Source of the DNA: Mycogone perniciosa
Taxonomy: Eukaryota; Ascomycota; Sordariomycetes; Hypocreales; Hypocreaceae
Assembly (NCBI GenBank): GCA_025331125.1
Contig: JAOALB010000171.1
Coordinates: 1-27,115, forward strand
Reading direction: 5' to 3'
DNA: 27,115 nt
The position numbers and the translations under genes are program-made. Positions 1 through 10,056 of the stretch are shown in pieces. Position 1 is the first letter of the stretch; the number at the start of each line of letters is the position of its first letter. The notes under the pieces were generated by a model that saw only the letters and a program-made list of their open reading frames with translations, was not told where the DNA came from and made no database searches.

Positions 1-42
<42 letters not shown>
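1..42. repeat. Homopolymer of 42 C
   Basis: The first 42 bases are all C, followed abruptly by ordinary mixed sequence. No coding or structural role is visible. A run this long with no other base is unusual for a fungal chromosome and may be an assembly or sequencing artefact at a contig end. A true poly-C tract cannot be excluded from sequence alone. Confidence 0.95.
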
Positions 43-43
<1 letters not shown>

Positions 44-718
44 TTGCTGCGAGACGTCTACCCAGGTCAACGCCATACTCAACGAAACGGAGGACCGAAC
101 TCATTACGACGACGTCGGGCTGTCAGCTTGGAGGGCCACATTAAGAATGTACTAAGCAAGAGAAACGAGTGTAGTGGCGAGAGAAGAGAATCCAGCCGAC
201 AAAGGGATAAACTTACCGTCGAATTTGCTGTTTGCCACTGCACGAAGCCTAAGCTCAAACACCTTCCCCCAATGTAGAATTCTCCAAATAAGTTACGAGA
301 TCAATAGATTTTTAGGTCGGTATGATACGGCCCTCGTCGCATACAAACCACTAGAAGTTGGCATCGTTGATCTTCAACTTCACACCGCCATTGACAGGCA
401 TTCTGATATCCATCTCGACGGCCTCGTCCCCTTCGGAAGAGTTATAATTATAGCCTTATATTTGGGTTTGTCTGCAGATAGGTCAAGAGCCGATATGAGA
501 TGCAGAAACTCTTGGAGTGCGCTTGTTGTGTGATGCTCCTGTTCAATGTCAGTCCCTGATGAAAAATGCCCAGGATTATATTGGATTCCCTTTTCAGCTC
601 ACCTTTCCATGCTTTCGTTTTCTCTTTCTATTGTGGTTAATGAACTTGGTCATCTTAGTAAAAGACTCCCAATCATCCCTCCTCAGTAATCGTCGGTCAT
701 CAGCCGCAACATCCGATG
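43..718. other. Ordinary-composition DNA, no supported gene
   Basis: Open frames here are short (up to about 119 codons), overlap each other on several frames, and show no recognisable domain, signal peptide or convincing intron. I see no tRNA or repeat. It may be intergenic or a gene too decayed to recognise. Confidence 0.5.
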
Positions 719-795
719 GCCTCCAGTCCGCTATTTCCCCCCCCAAAACGGATGTTAGTTGGCCGTTTTTAGGGGTGGAATACCGGACTGGAGGC
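719..795. repeat. 77-bp foldback (MITE-like imperfect palindrome)
   Basis: The outer 12 bases, GCCTCCAGTCCG at 719-730, are repeated as an exact reverse complement at 784-795. The inner 21 bases (731-751 against 763-783) continue the pairing with about five mismatches, around an 11-base loop. The whole segment can therefore fold on itself with arms of about 33 bases. This is the form of a very short terminal-inverted-repeat element or an excision remnant. I could not identify a clear target duplication, so the MITE reading is inference. Confidence 0.6.
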
Positions 796-1605
796 AAATG
801 ATAATAGTAATCTCTGGCAATGAGGGTAATATAGGGGATTCATAATGATATCCTCGCCATTGGGAATAAAGTTCAGATCATTAATGGCGAAGCTTGTAGG
901 GACCTTGAACTCGTGTCCACACATTTCCTCAATCGAAATGGATCCAGTCACCATTGAAAATGATGTGAGTGGGTGTTCTGGTTGTAGTTGTGACCTTGTT
1001 GATGAAATCGTGATTCTGTCAATGCGCTCATAAAAGTACACATACTATGCTCCCGGAAATGAGCAATTTGGCCCCTTTCAAAACCTACGTGATTCCGAAA
1101 CCTCAACAAATGTGGTATGGATGGTCCGGCTGCTTGATCAAGAATTTGAAAAGTGCTTGAGAAGTGGTGCGTAAGGTTGGCTCCTGTCACTCCATCGTAC
1201 TGGCAGACATTGGGGTTGTCATGATAAGGATGCGTAAGGCCAACGATGGTTTCTCTGCCCACTCCAGGTTCAGAGCGTCTCTACCCACCCTGGGTTCAAG
1301 GTCAGGTCACTATAATGCGTGAAGTCTATGCAGCCAAGCGCGGTCATCTGGGCTGGGTTTAGCCCGAGCTCGACTGTGAGGATATGCACTGGCGGTATTG
1401 ACGAGCCGGGCGCAACGCTGATCCCTCCAGGCAGCTGCGTCAGCATCAGAATATTGTAGACCGGGATGTAACATTCTCCGTTGGTCCTCTGATCAAGGAG
1501 ATGCATAATCGCAGGCCTGGGTTGGAGTGTGTGGATTGGGGTGAGCAAATGACTCAGCTTGCAAGCAGGTAATCGGCTTCCAACAAACTGGATTCCAAAT
1601 TTCAC
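769..1605 (-). other. Cluster of three unrecognised minus-strand frames (possible relic gene)
   Basis: Three minus-strand frames of 90 to 111 codons lie end to end or overlapping: 1605-1270, 1262-948 and 1041-769. None matches a family I recognise. There is no obvious signal peptide, catalytic motif or well-formed intron joining them. They could be exons or pieces of a decayed gene, or chance frames. They are listed only because they are consecutive on one strand. The confidence that a real gene exists here is low. Confidence 0.15.
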
Positions 1606-4600
1606 AAGAGTTCATTATTTCCAACTCCACGAGTCGTGGTCAGATGAAGAAACAAGGCTCGACACACTTGTGTTGATGGTTGCGGGAGAACATGTACGGA
1701 AGCCGTGCTGAATTGACAACGGGTCTCAAGCCATTGTATCGGGGCCACAAACTTTGCATACGCAAGCTTTGATTAATTAACAATAGGTCTCGACAGCGTC
1801 TTAAGATCGACCAGAGGGCGGTGCTGTTCCTCTTCGCCTAGCTTGCGGAAGGAGTCCACTACACACAAAGCCTTCGCGATCTTGTCACCGGACGTAACTT
1901 GTGTGAGCTCTCATATGCAATCTGCGTCCATGTTGCCGTCCAACAGTCTAGTTTCTCAGAGAGTATTTCAGTGTGTTTGGACAGTACTTCCTGCTCGCTA
2001 TTTTGACGTTCAACAGCTTTGAAGAGCAGCTCCAATAACGATCATGGTTGATACGAAGGCAGAACGTTCATTCCATATGGGCATTGGCTTCGCATGCACC
2101 ATCTCAGGGCTCATGAATAGTCTTCTCGTCATGGGTTCTTCTTCAAGTATCCGACTTGTCACTTACATGAATGAATGATCGAAAATAAGGTATCCTTTCA
2201 AATCCCACGAATTCTGCGGGCTTCGTAGGTCGCATTGACAAACGGCTCCCAAACGGTGTCTAATCTCAGACGGACCACTCGCAAAAGAGAATCCCACACA
2301 AATATATATTCAAGCCTAACGGGCTCCATCGCAACTTTATAGTAGTAAAGAATGGCTGATATATATATGCAGTCTTGTCCCAGATACCCTTTGCCTCTGG
2401 TTCTGGATAGTCGCGACGAGGGTCCCTGATATATTGGCCATGTCAAAGGAGGTTGGAGGAAGTCAAAGGAGTTGACAACGGTCGCCATTTCGGGCGGACA
2501 GATGAGGCAGCTGAGATGTGAGATACGAAAGAGTTAGAGACATGGAAGTGTATGCCGTATCTTTGGCCTCTACACGGTTTTTGAGCATCAGCATTCTCTT
2601 GCGTATACATTTGATGCATGAAACCATGCAGAGCGCTTCAGTAAGCCATGCGCGGTTTTGTCCAACTCGAAAACCTCATCACGCGTCCAAAGCAGTTGCG
2701 GATCTTCTCAGTCGTTGGTAGCCTCCTTTCAGTCTTCGAGGAAGACCCGTTCTTCTGGAAAAAAGCGGTTGATCAAAGGAACAACTGCTCATGCGGGTGG
2801 ATATTTTTGTGGTGTCGGAGCCAAAGTATTGGCAGCGACTCCAATAACCTGCTTGGAGAATGTTACCTGTAGATTCAACGCACGGATTGCACGATCACAC
2901 AGGTACGGTTCGCCACTTGTGGTTCTCATTGAAGAGGAAGTAGATCATGAGCTCCTTGTCGCTGAACACATCAGAGCACCGCGCACAGCTGAACCGAAAA
3001 TTAAATCTTCTTGCCCAAAAGAGGGGCAAACCAATGTCAAAAGGAGAGGCACTTCCAGGTTATCCCCTGAAGTTGCTCGGGACGTTTCCCTGATGAATCT
3101 CCGTCGCTCTTGTAGGTGCATGCCAGGATCTTAAATCTCTTCTATGCAGGTCCAGTTACCCAGAACATGCCAAAAAGCACCGGAAACGTCTTAGATGCCA
3201 TGTTGTTGTGCAGGTTGCCTTGAATCCAATGATCTGCCATAATGCCTCCAGCCAAGGTTGTCTGTTGTCCGTAAAGAGCCGCATCATATCCACGAAGTTG
3301 TCGCCTCCAAATAGGCGACTGGTAAGGAATCGGCTGACCTATGTGAGATAAATAGCGATGCAAAGTTCAGCTGCGTGAAGATTCCCAAAAGAACGCTGAA
3401 CTTGGTGCTGCGGTTGGGTCCTTGCTTGCTATGCCGTGAATCACTCTACCGTTGAACTGGGTTCACGCCACAAAGGAGGAAGACACGCGCCCCCCCCCCG
3501 ATGTGAGCTTGTCGTCCTGTGTGCGGGCCTTCCATAACGCGACTCCATAGGCCGCCCTCTGTATTGTACGGGCTGAGCTGTTTTCAAAGTCTAGATGATC
3601 GATGGTGAATAATTACCCCTCCGAAAGACTAGAAAACCTTGATTGTCCGGATTCTGGTACTGAGTTGTAGCGACTATCGTATCATTGACTCTGGGTTCCC
3701 GAGCACGTCGGCAAGTAACCTCAAAACTCCATATGAGTCTGTTTTAGCACATGATGGCCGAATACAGCCCCCGTGTCGATAGCCTGAGGCATCTGCATGC
3801 CTCAAGCATTGGCAGATAAGTCATCGATTCAAACAACCCCAACAGAACCTCTCGGATGTTGCTAGAAACCAGCAAAGCCCAGAGTCCGGACATATGAAGT
3901 ATACTTTCGGTCACAATAGCGACGCGGTGTGTGAAATCCTGATAGAGTAGCAAACTATCAATGCGTTACAGTATATGCTGCCAGGGCCTCAGTGTTGAGG
4001 CGATACCACAGCCCCTTGCCGGACGTGGGCGTTCGGCTGCATGGGTGGTTGGTAGTGTCAAGGTTTCGTTTGTCAGTGGTGCATGAGTATGTTGCGCAGC
4101 TGTGTAATAACGAACTCGTCATCATCACTAGTATTGGACAGAAGTAGACAAAATGTAATAGATCCGCCCGGCCCGACTTGCATAGGTGTATTGAGCCGGA
4201 TTTTCAGAGTGTTCCTCTTTCGATTGTCACGACTTAACACATCGTTGGGTGATACCATGCTGAGATTTCACAGTGGGATATCTGAAATCCACTTGGGCAG
4301 ATGTAGGAGGATACACATGTTCCTAGCAAATCCAATTAGTATCCAGCTACGAGATGTCGAGGAGCAAGGGAAGAAAGAGCAACGAACCAATCAAACGTGC
4401 ATCACAGAAGACGATGACCCTCTCCTAGAGCGAACTTGAGGACATATCTGTAACAGAGCTCCAGTGCTCCCGCAATAAACTGGGCTGCATCGAAGGAACC
4501 ACCATAGCCAAAGTCATAACCTGATGAACGTTAGGACATCTGACATTATGCATGCCTGACCAAAAAGGAGATCAACCACTTGGGAAGAGAGAGCCCTTTT

Positions 4601-5586
4601 GCCACTACTCTCCAACTCCACACATTCAAAACAGACTTACATTATAAAAGCCCCCAGGTGTTTGAGAATTCATTGGGTGCCTTGAAGCCAGTAAACATTT
4701 GTGTCCAGGTGTCGGGTGTAATGTGAACAACTGTTGAATCACCTCATGACACCGATATCCATGTGGAAAACGATAGGCCGTACAGCTTGATGAAGAATCA
4801 AACTCGGCAAAGACTCAGTACCTCCTGGATGGAGGGCTTGGAGAAAGACAAAAAGAAGTGTTCACAATCGAGCGAATAGTCCCATTTATGTAGACACCAA
4901 GCCCAGGAACAGGCAGCAACAACAATCTGGTAGTACAATAGATGATGTGGCACTGCAATCCTGCTCCTTGGGAGCCAACTCAGCAGTCGGATGCATATAC
5001 CCGAGATGGAAGATAGGTAAACGTAGACCAATGACCGCACGAGAGGAGAGAGAACGGACCCTAACTCCACTAATTCGTATGTCTCAGTTTCTATCTTAAT
5101 CCATAGGCTTCTACGGAGTATCTTTCCCCTATATGCTCACACCGGAGGTGATTGCATCCGTATCCCCGTTTGTCTCTCCGCGGCTTCATTGCGTGTCGTC
5201 GGTTGACGCATGTCTCATTACACGCGCGACTCAGGGACAAGATTGCATGCATGAAGTCATTTGTCACAAAAATTTCCGTATTCGTATTGCTCCTGATTGA
5301 TAAACGCCACTTTGTGAGACAAACTGATGTTGGGATCTTGTGACCCGCATATAAGGTCACCAAAGGACACACCGCATTTAAGAGTAAGGAAGGTTAAAGT
5401 CTTAATATAAAATATCAAAGAGCCACAAATGGCCTTTGCTAGGCCAATGCTAACGAATAACACAATATGAGAGATTCTATAGTGCAAGCTGCAACAAGCA
5501 GCAGCTTGGTCCATGCCTAGAGAGTTTCTAAACATGCAAATCGCGGACACTCCTTTCGCCCTCTACTCCTCCGTATGCCTGCAATA
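1606..5586. other. Nearly 4 kb with no supported gene
   Basis: Base composition is normal and unlike the RIP-degraded right half, yet no frame exceeds about 160 codons over most of this stretch. The longest, at 2658-3134 (plus), is rich in Ser, Arg and Lys and matches nothing I know. Minus-strand frames at 2198-2488, 3142-3363, 3744-3953, 4073-4258, 4798-5070 and 5091-5372 are equally unrecognisable. Small hairpins occur at 3785-3804 and 3986-4001. I see no tRNA, no LTR and no tandem array. It may hold relic genes or simply be intergenic. Confidence 0.45.
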
Positions 5587-8500
5587 TCAACCACTTCTAA
5601 TAGTGCATTCAATTGTCCAGAAGAGACCGGAGAAGGGGAACTGCGTCGGGGCAACGCGTCTGCAGTTGGACCCGCCTTTACCTTGGCTGCAGCTGATTTG
5701 CGGGTTGCCGTTGCAGGTAAGTGTACCCACACTGCTTCGAGACCCAGAGTACACGCAGTTGGTAAAATGCTCGACGTTAAAGGGGGGCATACTTGTTGGA
5801 TATGGCGTCGACCCCCCTTTAGCAGTTACCAGAGGATTAATGAAGCACAGACCATCGCTAGAAAAGACGCCGTTGAGATTGAAGACGTGCCATGTGTTTG
5901 GAGGGTGAAGAACAGGGTCGTCGTTGTCCGAAACCTCTAGGCTGATAACGATTTCTGATGTATACTGCGGCTGTTGCGGCGGCGGCAGTTGAGGGGGCGG
6001 CGGGATCCAGATAGGGTCAGGAATACAGGGGCAGCCGAAGAAGTTGCCCATGCAGATGGGGTTGGCGTTACTATCAAAGGCGCCGTTGCAACCATTGAGA
6101 GAGCAGCTTCGACGTTCACCACATGTTGCCTGGGATAGGGTCAGCAAGGCTCAGGTCGGAAGAACAGGGCAACTTGAACTTACAGGAACCGGGTCACACA
6201 CGCAGCCCTTGAACTTGCCGCGGCAGCGCGCCGTGTTGGAGTTGGCATCGAAGGTGCCGTCACAGCCATTCTTATCACAGTCTTGAGGCGTGCCGCACGT
6301 GTTCTGTTGTTTGCACGGGGTTAGCCATAAGATCAAGCAGGAAACAAGCCAAACCAATAAGTCAAGCCAACAAGTCAAGACTCCGTTCAAGGAGCTCACT
6401 CACCTTGCTTGCCTTGCATTTACACCCTCTAAAGTTCCCTTGACAGCGGGCCACGCCATTGGCGTCGTAGCCGCCAGCGCACCCGTTATCGTCACAGCTC
6501 TGCTGAGGGCCGCACGTCTTGTCCGTAGCCTTACATACACAGTCCTTGAAGAATTTGGTACAAACCGGCATAGTGGTTTTCCCCATAAATTGACCATCGC
6601 AGTGACCGTTGTCACAGCTCTGCGGCGATCCACAGGTCCCCGGGTTGGACTTACACTCGCAGCCCACGAAGTTACTGGTGCAATAGGCTTTACCGTTGTC
6701 AAGGTTAAAGGCACCTTTACATCCGTTATTGCCGCAGCTCTGGGGAGGTCCACATGAGGCCGGCGTTGCTAAGCACTTGCAGCCCTTGAAGTTGCCTGTG
6801 CACTGAGCAAGATCGACATTACCGAGGCCGTTGAAGGAACCAGCGCATCCATTCAGATCGCAACGCTGATGTAGACCGCAGGTCTTGGATGTTGCTAGGC
6901 ATTCACATCCCTCGAAATTGTCTTTGCACTGGGCATATTTTGTGTTTCCGAGACCATTGAAAGAGCCGCCACAGTCGTTGGCATCGCAGGATGCACGTGG
7001 CCCACAAGTCTTGGGCGTTGCTAAGCATTCGCATCCCTCAAAGTTGCCTTTACACTGGGCGTACTTTGTGTTTCCAAGGCCATTGAAAGAGCCGTCGCAT
7101 CCGTTGGCATCGCAGGATGCATGTGGCCCACAGGTCTTGGCCGTTGCTAAGCATTCGCATCCCTCGAAGTTGCCTTTACACTGGGCGTACTTTGTGTTTC
7201 CAAGGCCATTGAAAGAACCGTCGCATCCGTTGGCATCGCAGGATGCATGTGGACCACAGGTTTTGCTTGTTGCCTTACATTGACACCCCTTTTTGCTTCC
7301 GCCTTGGCATGTCGGGTATTTTGTGTTTCCAGCAAATGATCCGCCCTTGCAGTCATCCGCGTCGCAGCTTTGAGGTATTCCGCAAATAATACCTGTAGGA
7401 TCAGGCATGCTGCTGAAGGTGATAGGGGCGTAGAGTGTGGCTATGATATCGATTGGCCCAATACCGGGCTTCGAGATCGTCGTAGGAGAGGGAGGTTGCT
7501 CACAAATTCCAGCATTTACACAGTCTCTATATGCTGTATAGAGATAGACTGCGAATGCTTGCCCCTCGGGTGATCCGACGTTATATTTACTACCGTCCCG
7601 CCAGTTATATGGGTTAACAGCGGGCGCGAAAACACCATCGCCTCTCTGGTGCCGTGCCACAGCCTTGCGACTTTTGTCTGCCCAGGTTATATATTTCTTT
7701 GAGAAGATTCCCGGGTCATTCACGGCCATGCGATAAGCCACTGCCGAGAGCACAGCCGTCCCAGATATTTCCCCGAACCAGCCATTGTCGTTGAGATAGT
7801 TACGCAACAGGTCGTCATCCGTGCCCGATGCCATAGCACCATCAAGAATCTCCTTAATCCATGATTTCAGCTGGCCAGCTTGTGATCCTAATGAGTTTGA
7901 TGAACTAGGCCACTTCTGTAGTGTATGCAGCACCCGTGTCATGCCATAGGCCGCCCAGCCGTTCCCCGTAGACCAGAGTCCGGTGTCTTGAGACTGCGGC
8001 CCAATAATGTGGCGCCAGTTGAGATCCTGGGCTTTAAGCACATCTCTATATAGACCACACTGCTTAACAGTTTCAGCCATAAGAGAAACATCGTTGTGTT
8101 GGACAGCTAAATAGGCCACTGTTTGATGGTAAGTTAGTTGAAGGCAATTAATACAGGGCAAGGATACTTCGACGTACAGAAAGGGAATGACATTGCTACA
8201 TTGTCGGCCCAGAGCTCTGATACATCGGGCCGATGTGAGAGAGCACCGTTGGACCATCTTGGGGCAATCTTAAGCAGATAATCGGCTTGACGGTTCGATG
8301 CTTGAATATATACATTATAAGATTGGCCTAAAAGAAGGGCAGATACGCCAAGAGACGCTGGGTCGCCAACGGCAGAATTGCCAACAAAGACCTGGGAGTT
8401 GCGGTTAATAAACTGGCGTGCGTATTTGAGGGCCAGGATATTGTCAGTGTTGCCAATGTTGGGGATCTTCCCCCCTGGAAATGGATTACTGGCAAATACA

Positions 8501-8694
8501 GATAGTTCGGGGTTGTATAACTCTAGAAGAGCTTCCGCGGCGGTTCCCCATTCCCACGAGTGCGACGACTTTGCAACCATGACATCGGCGGCCTTGTAGG
8601 CGTTAAATCCGGCATTGATATCATTGGCTATGCTGGTGCCGGCGAAAAGCCCCAGCGTGGCGATTAAGAGCGGTTTGCGCTCCAGGGAGGGCAT
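5587..8694 (-). CDS. Secreted GH105/GH88-like six-hairpin glycosidase fused to ten Cys-rich repeats
   Basis: Four exons on the minus strand: 8694-8178, 8118-6404, 6303-6184 and 6129-5587. They join in frame to about 964 codons. The ATG at 8694 has A at -3 and opens a signal peptide (residues 1 to about 23, hydrophobic core ending near TSIA). Residues about 24-390 resemble the fungal YteR-like family of unsaturated rhamnogalacturonyl hydrolases: a WAD motif with a candidate catalytic Asp at 164, His 209, and the STGNGW motif at 222-227. Pectin-fragment cleavage outside the cell is the family role, here inferred. Residues 418-819 hold ten repeats of about 40 residues, each close to C-x5-C-x4-C-x(10-13)-C-x6-C-x-C. 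A linker rich in Pro and Gln (about 823-842) leads to a C-terminal domain of about 120 residues with six Cys that I do not recognise. Family domains are normally about 370 residues, so the tail more than doubles the protein. An additional intron near the 3' end cannot be excluded. Confidence 0.8.
6130..6183 (-). other. Intron 3 of the glycosidase gene (54 bp)
   Basis: The donor is GTAAGT and the acceptor is CCCAG, phase 0. It separates repeat 9 (exon 3, exactly 40 codons) from repeat 10 (exon 4). Introns 2 and 3 thus flank a single repeat, making exon 3 a one-repeat module. Confidence 0.88.
6304..6403 (-). other. Intron 2 of the glycosidase gene (100 bp)
   Basis: The donor GTGAGT follows an AAG codon at the end of Cys repeat 8. 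The acceptor is AACAG, and exon 3 resumes with repeat 9. The phase is 0. Read-through would end in a stop near 6362 after a non-homologous tail, so splicing is needed to keep the repeat pattern. Confidence 0.88.
6891..7268 (-). repeat. Three 126-bp coding repeats, two almost identical
   Basis: Units at 6891-7016, 7017-7142 and 7143-7268 each encode one 42-residue Cys repeat. The last two differ at only a handful of bases, and the first is somewhat more diverged. The remaining seven repeats of the array are much more different from each other at the DNA level. This indicates recent tandem duplication or gene conversion inside exon 2. Confidence 0.92.
8119..8177 (-). other. Intron 1 of the glycosidase gene (59 bp)
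   Basis: The donor is GTACGT and the acceptor is AACAG, with a CTAAC branch site about 15 bases before the acceptor. Splicing joins a split Leu codon and continues the six-hairpin motif from WADNVAMSFPF into LAYLAV. Without splicing the first frame stops at 8134. Confidence 0.9.
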
Positions 8695-9330
8695 CTTGGC
8701 GGCTCTGCTTATGCTGCGTAGCTATGAAGCCAGTAAGAGTCAAGCCAGCAAATACCTGACCTACGAAGTTACACGGACTGGTTTCCCTCTTATATTAACT
8801 ATTATATAGTATAATTTACAACCATTTGTATGTACTTTTCTTGATGGAGGTTATAGGACCCACTATATCATTGTGTTAGATCACGCCCTGGCATACTGGT
8901 TCCTCGGAATCTTAGGACTTCTGTCATAAACGGATAATTTTAAATACGAACGTTACGCCGATAAACATGTTGGATCTAGGTAATAAGTCCAATACCAAAT
9001 TTTTGAAATTGACAGGGATATACAGAGATAGTATAGTATAACTACGGAGTAGAATCCATAGAAAACGTGGGTTAGTAGTATTAAATCCGATAGTCTAGGA
9101 CTTATCAGCTTATAGAGTGGAGATGGATGATTGTTTATGTGGGTAGTATTCCACTTTGAGCAGTCACCCGCGGAGAGATTGGTAAAATTAGGTGCCAAAA
9201 GTTTGGGAACGCGGGGCACAACGCGACGCGTTTAAAACCGAGGAAATAAACCAACTGACCCCCCCGTTGTCATCCAACCCCTACAGGGGTCCAAGTACCT
9301 GACCTAACATGGTCAGATAAACTTTAATAG
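8695..9330 (-). promoter_or_regulatory. Upstream region of the glycosidase gene with a candidate TATA box
   Basis: On the minus strand a TATATAAT element lies at 8808-8801, about 110 bases before the ATG at 8694. That spacing is reasonable for a fungal TATA box and a short 5' UTR. The rest of this stretch has no gene I can support. A minus-strand frame of 88 codons at 8953-9219 has hydrophobic segments but no family resemblance. The motif CTACGGAGTA at 9042-9051 also occurs at 5111-5120. No regulator binding site can be named. Confidence 0.45.
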
Positions 9331-9786
9331 GTCAGTTTAACCTAACCTAACCTTTATAGCCTTATTAAACCCTTAATAAAAATAGCTATATAACTTTTAA
9401 ATATATAATATTTTAAAAAAGTATTTATATTATAAAGTACTTTACTTTATTAATAAGTTTTGTAAAAATAATTTTAAAAAGCCTTTATATTTCTTTAATT
9501 ATATAATTTAACTTTAATTTATAATATATAACTTTTTATATTTATTATATAAAAATATATAGAGAATCATTTAAGTTTAATAAATTAATAAACTTTAATT
9601 AAATAGAATTTTCATATTATTTATATATAATTTCATTATAATTGTATTATATTTTTATTAATTTTATATTTATTTATTAAAGTTATATATATATATATAG
9701 GTATATTACCTCTAGATAAAGTACCTTTAAAATATACAAAAGGGTTTAATAAAGTTATAGTGGTTAGGTTAAGTTAAGTTTATAAT
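9331..9786. other. Start of the AT-rich block, no gene
   Basis: Composition drops to extreme AT over a few dozen bases after about 9330. This stretch contains no usable frame, a (TA)n run near 9684-9699, and three CCTAA units near 9338-9353. It is probably RIP-degraded repeat sequence that I cannot classify. Confidence 0.7.
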
Positions 9787-10056
9787 TATAAAAATAATAA
9801 AGTTATACTAAACCTTATTTATATATAGCTTCTAGGAAACTGTATATAATACAGTAATAAGGAAACAATTAAAAGTCTAATTAGGTTAATAATAAATGAA
9901 TAATTGAATTGTAACTAAACTAATAGCTAGAAAGCTATAGAATATCTAGTATATATACGGCTAGTGTAAAAGTAATTATATAAACAATAGTTTTGTCTTC
10001 TATAATAGTCCTCTAACTAGATAATAGGAGTATAGCGGCAGAATTAGGTTTATAGC
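9787..10056 (-). mobile_element. Truncated LTR of family E, inverted
   Basis: The reverse complement matches about the last 270 bases of the family E LTRs at 15216-15790 and 15957-16537. Shared landmarks include the block around CTAATTCTGC and the end near ACCTTGTTATTTTAA. The copy is cut off at 10056, exactly where the G1 LTR begins with TATTATGACCCGAC. The simplest reading is that the G1 element inserted into, or recombined with, this older LTR. It is more RIP-mutated than the copy at 15216. Confidence 0.75.

Noticed and set aside
2658..3134. Plus-strand frame of 158 codons
   Set aside because: It is the longest frame in the left region but low in hydrophobic residues, with no domain, and competing frames occur on both strands; not enough to call a gene.
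3785..4001. Short hairpins TGAGGCA/TGCCTCA (3785-3804) and GCCTCA/TGAGGC (3986-4001)
   Set aside because: Stems of 6-7 bp without a neighbouring gene or repeat family; expected by chance in this length.
6885..7283. Plus-strand frame of 132 codons with internal repeats
   Set aside because: It is the reverse shadow of the 126-bp coding repeats in the glycosidase gene; its periodicity comes from that array.
9338..9353. CCTAA repeats resembling a telomere
   Set aside because: Only three short units, of five rather than six bases, with no array; not a telomere.
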